From Marinimicrobium koreense (GTDB lineage Bacteria; Pseudomonadota; Gammaproteobacteria; Pseudomonadales; Cellvibrionaceae): a stretch of DNA of 64,000 nucleotides. The stretch is taken from assembly GCF_003762925.1 (NCBI RefSeq), contig NZ_RJUK01000001.1, forward strand, positions 1,736,001-1,800,000, given 5' to 3'. How positions within the stretch are numbered: position 1 is the first letter of the stretch; the number at the start of each line of letters is the position of its first letter. The notes under the pieces were generated by a model. That model did no database searches. It saw only the letters and a program-made list of their open reading frames with translations, and was not told the origin of the DNA. Positions 54,169 through 62,988 of this stretch are shown in pieces. A program made the translations under genes and the position numbers.

Positions 54169-55893
54169 TCAGTAGCCCGGGTTCTGCTGGTAAGCACCGC
54201 CACTGAGGTTAATCTGCTGCTGCGGGATCGGCATATACTCATGCTTGCCGGCGGTGAACTCCGCATCGGTCAGATACTCTTTGCGCGTCTGCTCGACTTC
54301 CAGGTACGTGTCCAGCGTTTCTTTGGCCACCCCCCAACGAACCAGATCGAAGAACCGATGCCCTTCCAGACCCAGCTCCAGGCGACGCTCCCAGCGCAAG
54401 GCCTGACGGGCTTCGTCCTGATCGGCAAAATCGCTGTAGGTGCCAATGTTGTAGATGCTGAAGTTGTTACCGAGACGACCGGTACTGCCCGCTGCTCGCT
54501 GACGAATCCGGTTGATGATCGGCAGTGCCTCATCTTCGCGATTCAGCTCAATCAGTGCCTCGGCCTTCCACAGCAGAACATCGGCATAGCGAACCAGAAT
54601 CGTATTTTTGGAGGTCACGGTAAATGGACCATTCTGCATACGACACTCACAGTCCGGGTGCTCCAACTCTTTCATGGACACAAAATTACCGTAGGTCGCT
54701 GGGTTACGCGCCCAGGAATCACCATCTTCGATAATCAGATCTTCATCGTATTTGAACGGCTTGTCTTCCATCCCTACGGTGTGATCCAGGCGCGGGTCAA
54801 CCATATCGGAGGACGCGTCGTAATTGGCATCGTTGAAGGTATCAAACAGGGGTAGACCATCAGCCCCGGTTTTGAAGGCATTGACAAAGTTTTCGGTCGG
54901 CACATGGAAACCACAGCACCCGAAACCACCGGCCATTGGGGTATTCAGAGCCACGCCCCAGGAGCCTCGGCCATCGGGGCTGCCATCTTCACGGGAACGC
55001 TGAATTTCAAACACGGACTCGCGATTGTTCTCGAACTCCCACAAGAAGTTCTCCGCGTAGTCATTTACCAGTCCATAGTGGCCATTTTCTTCAATGTCAT
55101 CGACCAAACTGACCACCTCTTCCAGGTTGTCGGAATCGATACTGGTCACCTGGTGGTTCTCGTCCTGCACGTAGGCCTGATAGAGAAGCGTCTTGGCCAG
55201 GTAGGCGCGCGCCGCATCACGATCCGCCCGGCCCACTTGCGCCTGATCCTGAGGCAACGGCAGGTTTTCCACACCAAAGCGGAAATCAGCAGCGATCTTG
55301 TCCCACAACTCTTGCGAGGTCAGATCCACATTGCTCGCGGTTTCCACCTGCTCTGGAGTCATGGTTTCATCGATCCAGGGCACCTGGTCGTAGTGGATTT
55401 TAAGGTCGAAGTAAAACACCCCGCGGATGAAGCGAAGCTCCGCCTGACGAGCCGCTTTGTTCGGGTAGACACTTTCGTCCACCTCGTTCATGACCTGAAG
55501 CGCCGAGTTCACCCGGGAAATACCCGTGAAATCACGTACCCACTTTTTGTTGTTCAGGTCAATGAAATCCGGCGGGAAGGACTCACCGTCGGCCACCAGA
55601 GGCTCGTACAGCGACAGAGCGTGATAGGCGAAAATGTCCGCCGCACCGTTACCGCCCTTGTGTGCATCACCCGCGCGCAGGTTGCCCGTCGGCCACAGGT
55701 ACATCGGGGCCGTGTAGTGGTCGTTGCCCAGGTAAGAGTAGGCTGACGTCACCAGAGCATCCAGATTATCAACGGTTTTTACCTGATCTTCACTCAAGGC
55801 CGACTTCGGCTCAACGTCCAGAGAGTCGCTGCCACACGCCGTAATGGCAAAGGCCATCACCGCGGACAGTGCTAACTTATAAGTCTTATTCAT
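54169..55893 (-). CDS. susD: SusD/RagB-family glycan-binding lipoprotein
   Basis: The 574-residue protein is a SusD type: lipoprotein signal (FAITAC) followed by DSLDVEPKSALSEDQV, the TPR-like scaffold with RAEIRFIRG-type segment (QAELRFIRGVFYFDLKIHYDQVPW), RYADVLLWKAEALIELNR, IINRIRQRA, and the hallmark ending ERRLELGLEGHRFFDLVRWG and YMPIPQQQINLS...QNPGY. SusD proteins cap SusC transporters at the cell surface and capture glycans. They are characteristic of Bacteroidetes and uncommon in Proteobacteria. It follows the SusC-like gene by about 50 bases and ends the operon. Confidence 0.95.
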   Translation of the reverse strand: MNKTYKLALSAVMAFAITACGSDSLDVEPKSALSEDQVKTVDNLDALVTSAYSYLGNDHYTAPMYLWPTGNLRAGDAHKGGNGAADIFAYHALSLYEPLVADGESFPPDFIDLNNKKWVRDFTGISRVNSALQVMNEVDESVYPNKAARQAELRFIRGVFYFDLKIHYDQVPWIDETMTPEQVETASNVDLTSQELWDKIAADFRFGVENLPLPQDQAQVGRADRDAARAYLAKTLLYQAYVQDENHQVTSIDSDNLEEVVSLVDDIEENGHYGLVNDYAENFLWEFENNRESVFEIQRSREDGSPDGRGSWGVALNTPMAGGFGCCGFHVPTENFVNAFKTGADGLPLFDTFNDANYDASSDMVDPRLDHTVGMEDKPFKYDEDLIIEDGDSWARNPATYGNFVSMKELEHPDCECRMQNGPFTVTSKNTILVRYADVLLWKAEALIELNREDEALPIINRIRQRAAGSTGRLGNNFSIYNIGTYSDFADQDEARQALRWERRLELGLEGHRFFDLVRWGVAKETLDTYLEVEQTRKEYLTDAEFTAGKHEYMPIPQQQINLSGGAYQQNPGY

Positions 55894-55942
55894 GATGTTA
55901 ACCTCAATTGTTCAATATTTGAATTCGTTATAGGGTCCCGGT

Positions 55943-58858
55943 TTAGAAGGTGACATTCACACCCACATTGATGCTGCGCGGAATCGGGAAAGTCGCTCCC
56001 GGCGTTTCCGGGTCCTGAGCCAGGGTGCCGTCCGGCGTAATGGTCAGCAGGTTCTGCCCCTGAATATAGAAGCGACCTGTGCTGGCACCAATGGCACCCC
56101 AGAAGGTATCCGACGGGGTGTAACCCACTGACAGGTCACGCAACTTGATGTAGGACGCATCTTCCCAGAAGAATGTGGAAGAGCGGGCTTCGTTGTTGTT
56201 GTCGACCAGGGTCAGCGCCGGCACATTGCTGCCGGTATTGTCCGGGCTCCAGGCTCCCAGTACGCGATCACCGTAGTTGGAACCGGCGTTGAGCGAGGTG
56301 AAGTCGGTGAAGAAGCGCCAGTGGTTACGAATCTGCCCACCGTGAACGCCTTGCCAGAACATATTGAAGTCCCAGTTTTCATAGCCGAGCTTGAAGTTCA
56401 CGCCATAAATCAGATCCGGATCGGAAGTCGTGAAGAAGGTCTGGTCCGCCTCGGTGATTTCGCCGTCGCCATTGAGGTCGGAGTAGCGAATTCGACCTGG
56501 CGCCGCGCCGCCCTGAGTCGCATGCGCGTCGACTTCGTCCTGATTCTGGAACAGGCCGTCAGCTACGTAACCATACACCGCATTAATGGACTGACCGAGA
56601 ATAGTCTTGTCACGCCCATCACCCGGGAAGGAGTTCACCACGTCGGCGGGCAGTGAGATGACCTCATTCTCGGCACTTGAGACGTTACCGCTGATCTCAT
56701 AATTGAATACACCGACGCCATCAATCTCGAAGTCATTGGCATAGTTCAGCACCAGCTCGAAACCGGAGTTCTCGATGGTACCGCCGTTAACAATCTGGGA
56801 GGCGCCTTCACCCTGAGTTGCCAGAGGCTGGGTGCGGGTCAGAATATCTTCGGTGGTCTTGTCGAACCAGTCCAGTGAACCCCAGAAGGAACCACCGAAC
56901 ATTTCAAAATCGATACCCACGTTGGTCTGTACCGATGTCTCCCACTTCAGGTCCGGGTTACCGATCTGCACCCGGGCGAAGCCCGACGGCAGGTTGCCGG
57001 TATCCGCACCATTCAGGTCGTACGCGGTGCCCTCATCCTGCTGAGTGGTAAACAGAGAGGTCGTCGCATAACGGCTTTCGTAGATGGTGGAGGTCGCCCG
57101 GGTATCGATTTCCTGGTTACCGTTTTCACCCCAGCTTGCACGCAGCTTCAGCTCGTCGATAAAATCGACGTCGAAAAAGGCCTCATCAGAAACGAACCAA
57201 CCAGCCGAAACGGCCGGGAAAGTACCGTACTGATTGTTGTCACCAAACCGGGAAGAGCCATCGCGCCGCACTGTGACAGACGCCAGATAGCGACCTTCAA
57301 AATCGTAGTCAATCTGAGTGAAATAGGACTGCATATTCCAGGCGTCACCGGAGCCGCCCACCTCAGTCCCGGATGTACCCTGAGACAGGAATGCAAAGTC
57401 GCGACTATCCGAGGCGTAACCCTGGTTGCTACCGGAAAACCCTTCGGTTTCAAAATCAACCGTTTCCGCACCCACCAGCACTTTCAGGAAGTGGCCACCG
57501 TCAAAGTCCCAGCTCTGCTCGGCCGTATTGGTCCAGACCAGTGTTTTGTTCCAGTTATGGTTGGTATTCAACTGATCTTCAAAGTTGAGGTTGCCCGCCT
57601 GAAAGGCACGCGTGTAATCGCGATAATAGAACTGACCGTAATCTACCCCCACATTGGACCGCAGGATCAGATCATCCAGTGGACGGTATTCAACATAGGC
57701 GTTACCGACCATCCGGTTATAGGTGTTTTCATTGTCCTTGTTCATCTCGATCAGACGCACAGGGTTGTCCCGGTCGGTGATACCCGCGGCCGGCCCCCCC
57801 CAGCCCAGACCATCTTCCGTGCGGATCGGTACAATGGATTGCTGTTCAATGGACAGATTGAGAGCCCCTTCGGCCAAATCATTGACTTTATTGGACACCT
57901 GATTGGTAAAAGTGAAATTCTCACCAATCGTCACATCGCCATCAAGAAAATCCAAACTGGAGTTCACACGAAAGGCCAGACGCTCAAACTCTGACTCATC
58001 CACAACGCCCTGCGCATTGTAGTAGCCAAATGACGCGTATACGTTGGACCTATCGGAGGAGTTCCCCATGGAAACATGCAGATCGCTCACCTTGGCAGTT
58101 CGGGTTACCGCATCAAACCAATTGGTGTCAGCCGGTCGCATTGTCTGCGCCGAATCGAGATATTCGGGCAAGCGAATCTCATTAAGCTGGGGATTACTGA
58201 AATCCCCGTTCCAGTCATAGTTATACAAGGGGCTGGCATTGTTGGGATCAGAGCCATCATTGACGGCTGCCTGAAATACGGCACGCGCCCGCTGCTGAGT
58301 ATTCAGAGGGTTCAGGTCATAGGAGTAATCCTGATAAGACTGATTGAGCTTGACTTGAACACCTTCCGCGTCAGAACCCTTCTTGGTGGTGATCACGATG
58401 ACACCGTTGGCAGCTCGGGCACCGTAGACGCTGCCGGTCGCCGCGTCCCGCAGGACCTGGATGGAGGCAATATCGTTGGGGTTCAGCTCATGCATGCCTT
58501 TGGTGGTTGGCACGCCATCAATCACGTAGAGCGGGTCATTGAAACCAAGGCCGCCAATACCCTGCCCCCGAATACGCACGCGAGAGGATGGATTGGGGTT
58601 GCCGTTTGAGCTGATCTGAACACCCGGAAGGCGCCCCTGGAGGTTCTGCATGATATTACCGGAAGGTAAGTCCTGAACGTCGTCCAGGTTCACCGCATTT
58701 ACGGCACCAAGCAGTTTCTTCTCCTCGGTCGTGCTGTAGCCTGTAACTACAACCTCTTCCAGCGGCTGCATCGCTGGGCCACTGTCAGACTGCGCATAGG
58801 CCAGGCCCGGCGTTATCGCGCACGCCAGTGCGCTTAAGGTAAATAGTGACTTGTTCAT
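55943..58858 (-). CDS. susC: SusC/RagA-like TonB-linked outer-membrane transporter
   Basis: The 971-residue receptor has a signal ending GLAYAQ, then at once the SusC-type TonB box and plug: LEEVVVTGYSTTEEKKLLGAVNAV, IMQNLQGRLPGVQISS, RIRGQGIGG, DPLYVIDGVP, LRDAATGSVYGARAANGVIVITTKKG. The barrel ends in INVGVNVTF. Bacteroidetes SusC proteins carry an extra carboxypeptidase-D-like domain of about 80 residues before the plug; it is absent here. The ATG at 58858 is preferred because AGAGGA stands about seven bases before it, whereas the ATG at 58867 sits right on that site. It forms an operon with an upstream GH32-type gene and the SusD gene. Fructan oligosaccharides are the likely cargo. Confidence 0.94.
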   Translation of the reverse strand: MNKSLFTLSALACAITPGLAYAQSDSGPAMQPLEEVVVTGYSTTEEKKLLGAVNAVNLDDVQDLPSGNIMQNLQGRLPGVQISSNGNPNPSSRVRIRGQGIGGLGFNDPLYVIDGVPTTKGMHELNPNDIASIQVLRDAATGSVYGARAANGVIVITTKKGSDAEGVQVKLNQSYQDYSYDLNPLNTQQRARAVFQAAVNDGSDPNNASPLYNYDWNGDFSNPQLNEIRLPEYLDSAQTMRPADTNWFDAVTRTAKVSDLHVSMGNSSDRSNVYASFGYYNAQGVVDESEFERLAFRVNSSLDFLDGDVTIGENFTFTNQVSNKVNDLAEGALNLSIEQQSIVPIRTEDGLGWGGPAAGITDRDNPVRLIEMNKDNENTYNRMVGNAYVEYRPLDDLILRSNVGVDYGQFYYRDYTRAFQAGNLNFEDQLNTNHNWNKTLVWTNTAEQSWDFDGGHFLKVLVGAETVDFETEGFSGSNQGYASDSRDFAFLSQGTSGTEVGGSGDAWNMQSYFTQIDYDFEGRYLASVTVRRDGSSRFGDNNQYGTFPAVSAGWFVSDEAFFDVDFIDELKLRASWGENGNQEIDTRATSTIYESRYATTSLFTTQQDEGTAYDLNGADTGNLPSGFARVQIGNPDLKWETSVQTNVGIDFEMFGGSFWGSLDWFDKTTEDILTRTQPLATQGEGASQIVNGGTIENSGFELVLNYANDFEIDGVGVFNYEISGNVSSAENEVISLPADVVNSFPGDGRDKTILGQSINAVYGYVADGLFQNQDEVDAHATQGGAAPGRIRYSDLNGDGEITEADQTFFTTSDPDLIYGVNFKLGYENWDFNMFWQGVHGGQIRNHWRFFTDFTSLNAGSNYGDRVLGAWSPDNTGSNVPALTLVDNNNEARSSTFFWEDASYIKLRDLSVGYTPSDTFWGAIGASTGRFYIQGQNLLTITPDGTLAQDPETPGATFPIPRSINVGVNVTF

Positions 58859-58875
58859 AGAGTGCATCCTCTTAC

Positions 58876-58883
58876 TTATTGTT
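58876..58883 (-). promoter_or_regulatory. AAYAAYAA (Hfq/Crc-type) motif in the susC-like leader
   Basis: On the minus strand AACAATAA ends 17 bases before the chosen start, just upstream of the AGAGGA ribosome site. It has the form of the CA motifs at which Hfq/Crc blocks translation in Pseudomonas. Confidence 0.45.
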
Positions 58884-58927
58884 GAAACATGGTCATCTCA
58901 ATGACTCAGAATGAAAACGGGTTGGCG

Positions 58928-61660
58928 TTACTCAAATCGCTTTATAGAACTGACATTCAGGCCCGACTCGGAATAAAGGCCTATGTCGTACTGCTCCAGC
59001 TCGTAAAAGCGGAAGGTCAATGCACGGAAGTCATCGATGTAAACGACGCCATACTCCAGAACCGGATCCAGCAAAATCTCCAGCTCTATGGGTTCACCTT
59101 CAGTCAGCGGGGCGCTGACGATCGGGTCGAGGGGGTTACCCCGACTACCATCCAGCGAGAAAGACACTTCATTCGCACTGGCATCAAACGCTACGCGGGC
59201 CATTCTGCCTGTTCCTGCATCTTTGAAATCGACACCAAAAGACGCATCCACTGGAAATTGGTCAATACTTAGTGTCATCCGAGTCAACTGGTTGACAGCC
59301 TCAAACAGGACCGAACTTTCGCCCGTAAGCACAGCATTTCCATCGCTCACCGCGGCCCCATCTGTTTGAGCTACGACGTTTAACGCTACCTCGGTGGAAA
59401 GCTCTGCGCGTAGCGCATCAGGCAAAGCGACTGCCAACCCCTCGGCATCCGTTTTATACAATTGGTGCGTTACCAAATCACCGCCCCAACGGAATCGGCC
59501 ACTATCGACTGATCCCAATTTGTGTGGCACCCAGCCAAATAGTAGCTTATTACTCTCCGGGCCAGCGGATCGACCAGCGTAGTAACCACGGCCGTCCAAT
59601 GCGTCAAACTCCGGGTACTCCCAGTCACCCGCACCGTCGGGCACCAGGTGTCGAACCTGCCGGGAAGCGTCTCTCTGATCTGAATAAATCAAGTACTCAT
59701 CACCGGACAACTGAAGCAAGTCAGGGACTTCGAGGTTAAGATCAGAGGACTCCTGGTACAGAGGCGCTTCAGCGGTCCATGAATCAAGATCAGGGGAAGT
59801 GTATAGAGCAATCGCAGCCTGACTGTTGTAACGGGAAGTCAGCAGCATCCAGTAGGCGTTGTCACTCTCATTCCAGAACACCCATGGATCACGGAAATCA
59901 AAGTCGCTGTAACCGTCGCCTCCGGTAAAGGTTGCCTCGGCCTGTTTGGTCCAGCTATCCGAGTCAGGGCTATCCGCCGTTGCCAGCATGACGGCTTCGA
60001 CGGGTTGAATCGTCTGGTTATGGCCGGTGTAGTACATACGGTACTGACCCAGGTCATCTTTAATGACACTTCCGGAGCCGGTCCAGTAATCCTGACTATC
60101 AGACTCGCTCCCGGGAGAGAGAACCTCGTAGGCGCTAGAGAAGTTCACCAGATCGTCTGTTTGGGAAAGATACCAGGGGTGTCGTCCGTCATCATGAAGG
60201 TAGTACAGATAGAATGTGCCGTCCTCATAATAGGGATTTGGATCACCCACCTTCAGGCGACTGGCCAGAGGCCCCGGCAACGTATTGGTTACCACGCTAT
60301 CTTCCGCAGGTTCCACCGCCACCTTGTCAGCAGCCCGGAATTCGTCTGCGAGGATATAGGGGAGAGCCTCATCAGAGCCATCATCCGGGTGCATATCAAT
60401 AATTTCGATCACCCCTTTATGACCTTTCAGCGCAGAAACATCCCAGCTCACCCAGGCCAATGCATTTTCAACATTGGCGCCCGAAGCATGGCGAACGACT
60501 TCGCCCTCAACTCGCAGAACCACTGCGGTGGCATTGGGTTCGTTATAGTGGTTGTCACCACCGCCAACCAAAAAGTTGATGAAGTTACTACCAATGACAA
60601 ATTCCGGGGAGCTCAACCGCCCCCTGGCATTCCAGCCCAGGAAGAAGTTTCCCTCATCCTGATCAAAGGCATTACCGAAGCTCGCGAACACACGCTCTCC
60701 CTGCCTGCCGTCAAATGCTTCGGCCCACTCTCCTCCATCAAGGTAGACAAAGTCCCCGGTCACACCAAAGCTGTGCTCCTGGTATGTATCAAAACCACCA
60801 CAGCAGAATTCAAAACCGGCGATATTCTGTTCAGATCCGGGGCGGGAAAACAGGCTGAAGCCTTCGGTTTCGGGAGCGTCGGTAAATACCAGCTCGACTT
60901 CACCGCCTTCAGTTACTCCAGAGGGAGTTGTCTCGGCACTGGAGCTGGCTTCAAACCGATCTGCAAGGATCATGGGAAGAGATCCATCATCGCCTGCATC
61001 GTCATGTCCATCAATAATTTCTATGCGCGCCATCTGGCCGATGTAGTCCTGCACATCCCAGGTCACTAACGACAGAGTCGCTTCCTGACCGTTACCTACA
61101 GCGTGCCGAACAATATCGCCACCCACTTTCAGTACAATGGCCGTTGGGCGCTCAGAGTCAAATGGATTGGTTCCACCGCCCGCCAGAAAATTAATATAAC
61201 GAGCCGGAATCTCGAATTCAGGCGACGTCAGAGAACCGGTGAGCTCCCAACCTTTCCACTCGGCGGTGGAATCTCCTTCATCATCGAAGCCATCACCAAA
61301 GCTGGCAAACACCCGCTCTCCCTCGGCACCATCTATATCGGCCGCCCATTGGCCTCCATCCAGCATCTGAACAACGCCGGAAGCAGCAAAGCCGTGTGAC
61401 TCGTACGTCCCAAACCCTCCACAACAGAACTCAAAGCCTGAATGCTCAAAAAGAGGTGTGGGCGGGTAATTTTCAGAGCTGCTTGAAGAAGAGCTGCTGG
61501 CGCCACCAGCACTTGAACTTGCGGAGCTGCCTGATTCAGCCACCACATCAACAACGCTTTGCGGCGGGCTATCCTCGGGACCCATCTTACAGCCCACTAC
61601 TGAGGCTGTGATGACCATGAGGAAAGCCGGGAGCACTTTGACTTCTTTGTATAGTTTCAT
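58928..61660 (-). CDS. GH32-type lipoprotein with two N-terminal modules
   Basis: The 910-residue protein has a lipoprotein signal (ASVVGC), a Ser-rich linker (about 43-62), two related modules (about 70-240 and 268-445, each with GFEFCCGGF, LDGGxWA and GERVFASFG), then a five-blade propeller of GH32 type. The catalytic motifs are unusual: VGDPNPYY (Asp473) replaces NDPNG, FRDP (Asp591) is normal, and NLEVPDLL (Glu644) stands for the EC/EMP motif. All three acids remain, so it may be active, perhaps as an endo-acting or otherwise specialised fructanase. It starts the operon with the SusC-like and SusD-like genes (60 bases to the next stop-start gap). Confidence 0.85.
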   Translation of the reverse strand: MKLYKEVKVLPAFLMVITASVVGCKMGPEDSPPQSVVDVVAESGSSASSSAGGASSSSSSSSENYPPTPLFEHSGFEFCCGGFGTYESHGFAASGVVQMLDGGQWAADIDGAEGERVFASFGDGFDDEGDSTAEWKGWELTGSLTSPEFEIPARYINFLAGGGTNPFDSERPTAIVLKVGGDIVRHAVGNGQEATLSLVTWDVQDYIGQMARIEIIDGHDDAGDDGSLPMILADRFEASSSAETTPSGVTEGGEVELVFTDAPETEGFSLFSRPGSEQNIAGFEFCCGGFDTYQEHSFGVTGDFVYLDGGEWAEAFDGRQGERVFASFGNAFDQDEGNFFLGWNARGRLSSPEFVIGSNFINFLVGGGDNHYNEPNATAVVLRVEGEVVRHASGANVENALAWVSWDVSALKGHKGVIEIIDMHPDDGSDEALPYILADEFRAADKVAVEPAEDSVVTNTLPGPLASRLKVGDPNPYYEDGTFYLYYLHDDGRHPWYLSQTDDLVNFSSAYEVLSPGSESDSQDYWTGSGSVIKDDLGQYRMYYTGHNQTIQPVEAVMLATADSPDSDSWTKQAEATFTGGDGYSDFDFRDPWVFWNESDNAYWMLLTSRYNSQAAIALYTSPDLDSWTAEAPLYQESSDLNLEVPDLLQLSGDEYLIYSDQRDASRQVRHLVPDGAGDWEYPEFDALDGRGYYAGRSAGPESNKLLFGWVPHKLGSVDSGRFRWGGDLVTHQLYKTDAEGLAVALPDALRAELSTEVALNVVAQTDGAAVSDGNAVLTGESSVLFEAVNQLTRMTLSIDQFPVDASFGVDFKDAGTGRMARVAFDASANEVSFSLDGSRGNPLDPIVSAPLTEGEPIELEILLDPVLEYGVVYIDDFRALTFRFYELEQYDIGLYSESGLNVSSIKRFE

Positions 61661-61974
61661 CGCTTTGTCCTCGCTGCGCCATCACTCATCTAGCTCAGTA
61701 CAGAGCCTTCAGGTGAGGCGTTATTTGTTTTATATGCTGACTTCCGGTGATCTTATAATTCCATTGCCACCCAAATTACAGAATGATTTATTTTATTTCA
61801 ACTACTTTATTAACCTTGTGTTAAGAATATATATTATATAGGCCCCGTTTTTAGAGCGCAAAATCATATAAATACCAATAAAACCAACATTGACACACAT
61901 TCTTAACCGTGATTTACTTAGTCGGAATGAGCGTAAGCCACTATTCAGCAAACCTAATAAGAGCGAGAATCAAC
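61661..61974. other. Divergent promoter region between the GH32-SusCD operon and the fructokinase gene
   Basis: About 310 AT-rich bases with no gene. GAGGAC before 61660 is the ribosome site of the lipoprotein gene. No obvious operator was found, and no regulator gene is near. Confidence 0.6.
61890..61918 (+). promoter_or_regulatory. Possible promoter of the fructokinase-MFS unit
   Basis: A perfect TTGACA (61890-61895) is followed after 17 bases by TTTACT, about 57 bases before the GTG start. The -10 box is poor. Confidence 0.35.
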
Positions 61975-62901
61975 GTGAAGTCACTACCCTGCCTGTATGC
62001 AGGCATCGAAGCCGGCGGCACCAAGTTCAATTGTGTGCTGGGTCGCTCTCCGACGGAGATTCTGGAGCGCGCCAGCTTTCCGACGACCCGCCCGGATGAA
62101 ACCCTCGGTGCCGCCATCCAGTTTTTTGAGCAGGCCCAGGCCCGGCACGGTGCCATCGCATCGCTTGGAGTGGCCTGCTTTGGCCCGGTGGACCTGTCTC
62201 TGGAGTCCCCTACTTACGGCTTCATCACGGACACACCCAAGGCGCATTGGTCAAATACCGATGTGGTGGGGACGCTGTCTAAAGCATTGGGCGTACCGGT
62301 GGCCTTTGATACCGACGTCAACGGCTCCGCATTGGGGGAAGGTTCTCTGGGCGCCGCTCAGGGGCTGGACGACTATGTGTATGTCACCATCGGCACGGGC
62401 GTGGGCGCCGGCATTGTGGCCAATGGCCAACCGGTGAAGGGGGCCATGCACCCGGAGGTCGGCCATATGCTCCTGCCCCATGACCGGGAGGTCGACCCCT
62501 TTCCCGGCGCCTGCCCTTTTCATGGAGACTGTGTCGAGGGCCTGGCCTCCGGCCCGGCGATCGAAAAACGCTGGCAGCAGAAGGCCGATACCCTCCCCCA
62601 GAATCACGAGGCGTGGGATATTCAGGCTGATTATCTGGCCGCCCTGTGCTGGAACCTGACTGTCACCTACTCCCCCCAGCGGATCATTCTCGGCGGCGGG
62701 GTAATGAAGCAGGACCATCTGTTCCCGCGAATTCACCAGCGCTTTCAGGGCCATATCAATGGCTACCCCTGCGGCGCCGCTGCCAAAAACCCGCAAGACT
62801 ATATTGTGGCCCCCGAGCTCGGCGGTCATGCGGGCGAAGTCGGTGCACTATTGATGGCACAGGCCATTGCGCCTTCGATGACTTCAACCGCAGCCGGCTG
62901 A
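61975..62901 (+). CDS. ROK-family fructokinase
   Basis: The enzyme phosphorylates fructose at C6 so that it can enter glycolysis. From the GTG at 61975 it has 308 residues: YAGIEAGGTKFNCVLG (ATP phosphate site), VACFGPVDL, the catalytic Asp in FDTDVNGSALGE, the ROK signature TIGTGVGAGIV, and the zinc-binding set HPEVGHM...CPFHGDCVEGLASGPAIE. Upstream in-frame ATGs would add about 22 residues not seen in ROK fructokinases. It is the first gene of a plus-strand pair with a sugar porter, divergent from the SusCD operon, which supports fructose as the end product of the locus. Confidence 0.93.
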   Translation: MKSLPCLYAGIEAGGTKFNCVLGRSPTEILERASFPTTRPDETLGAAIQFFEQAQARHGAIASLGVACFGPVDLSLESPTYGFITDTPKAHWSNTDVVGTLSKALGVPVAFDTDVNGSALGEGSLGAAQGLDDYVYVTIGTGVGAGIVANGQPVKGAMHPEVGHMLLPHDREVDPFPGACPFHGDCVEGLASGPAIEKRWQQKADTLPQNHEAWDIQADYLAALCWNLTVTYSPQRIILGGGVMKQDHLFPRIHQRFQGHINGYPCGAAAKNPQDYIVAPELGGHAGEVGALLMAQAIAPSMTSTAAG

Positions 62902-62961
62902 CGGCTCTGATCATTCATTAATACAGAGGAGCCACGCACGATGGCTCCCTAAAAAATCACA

Positions 62962-62969
62962 AACAATAA
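62962..62969 (+). promoter_or_regulatory. AAYAAYAA (Hfq/Crc-type) motif in the MFS porter leader
   Basis: AACAATAA lies 19 bases before the ATG, directly upstream of the GCGAGG ribosome site, the usual place of a Crc/Hfq translational block. Confidence 0.45.
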
Positions 62970-62988
62970 TCCAAGCGAGGTAGTAACC

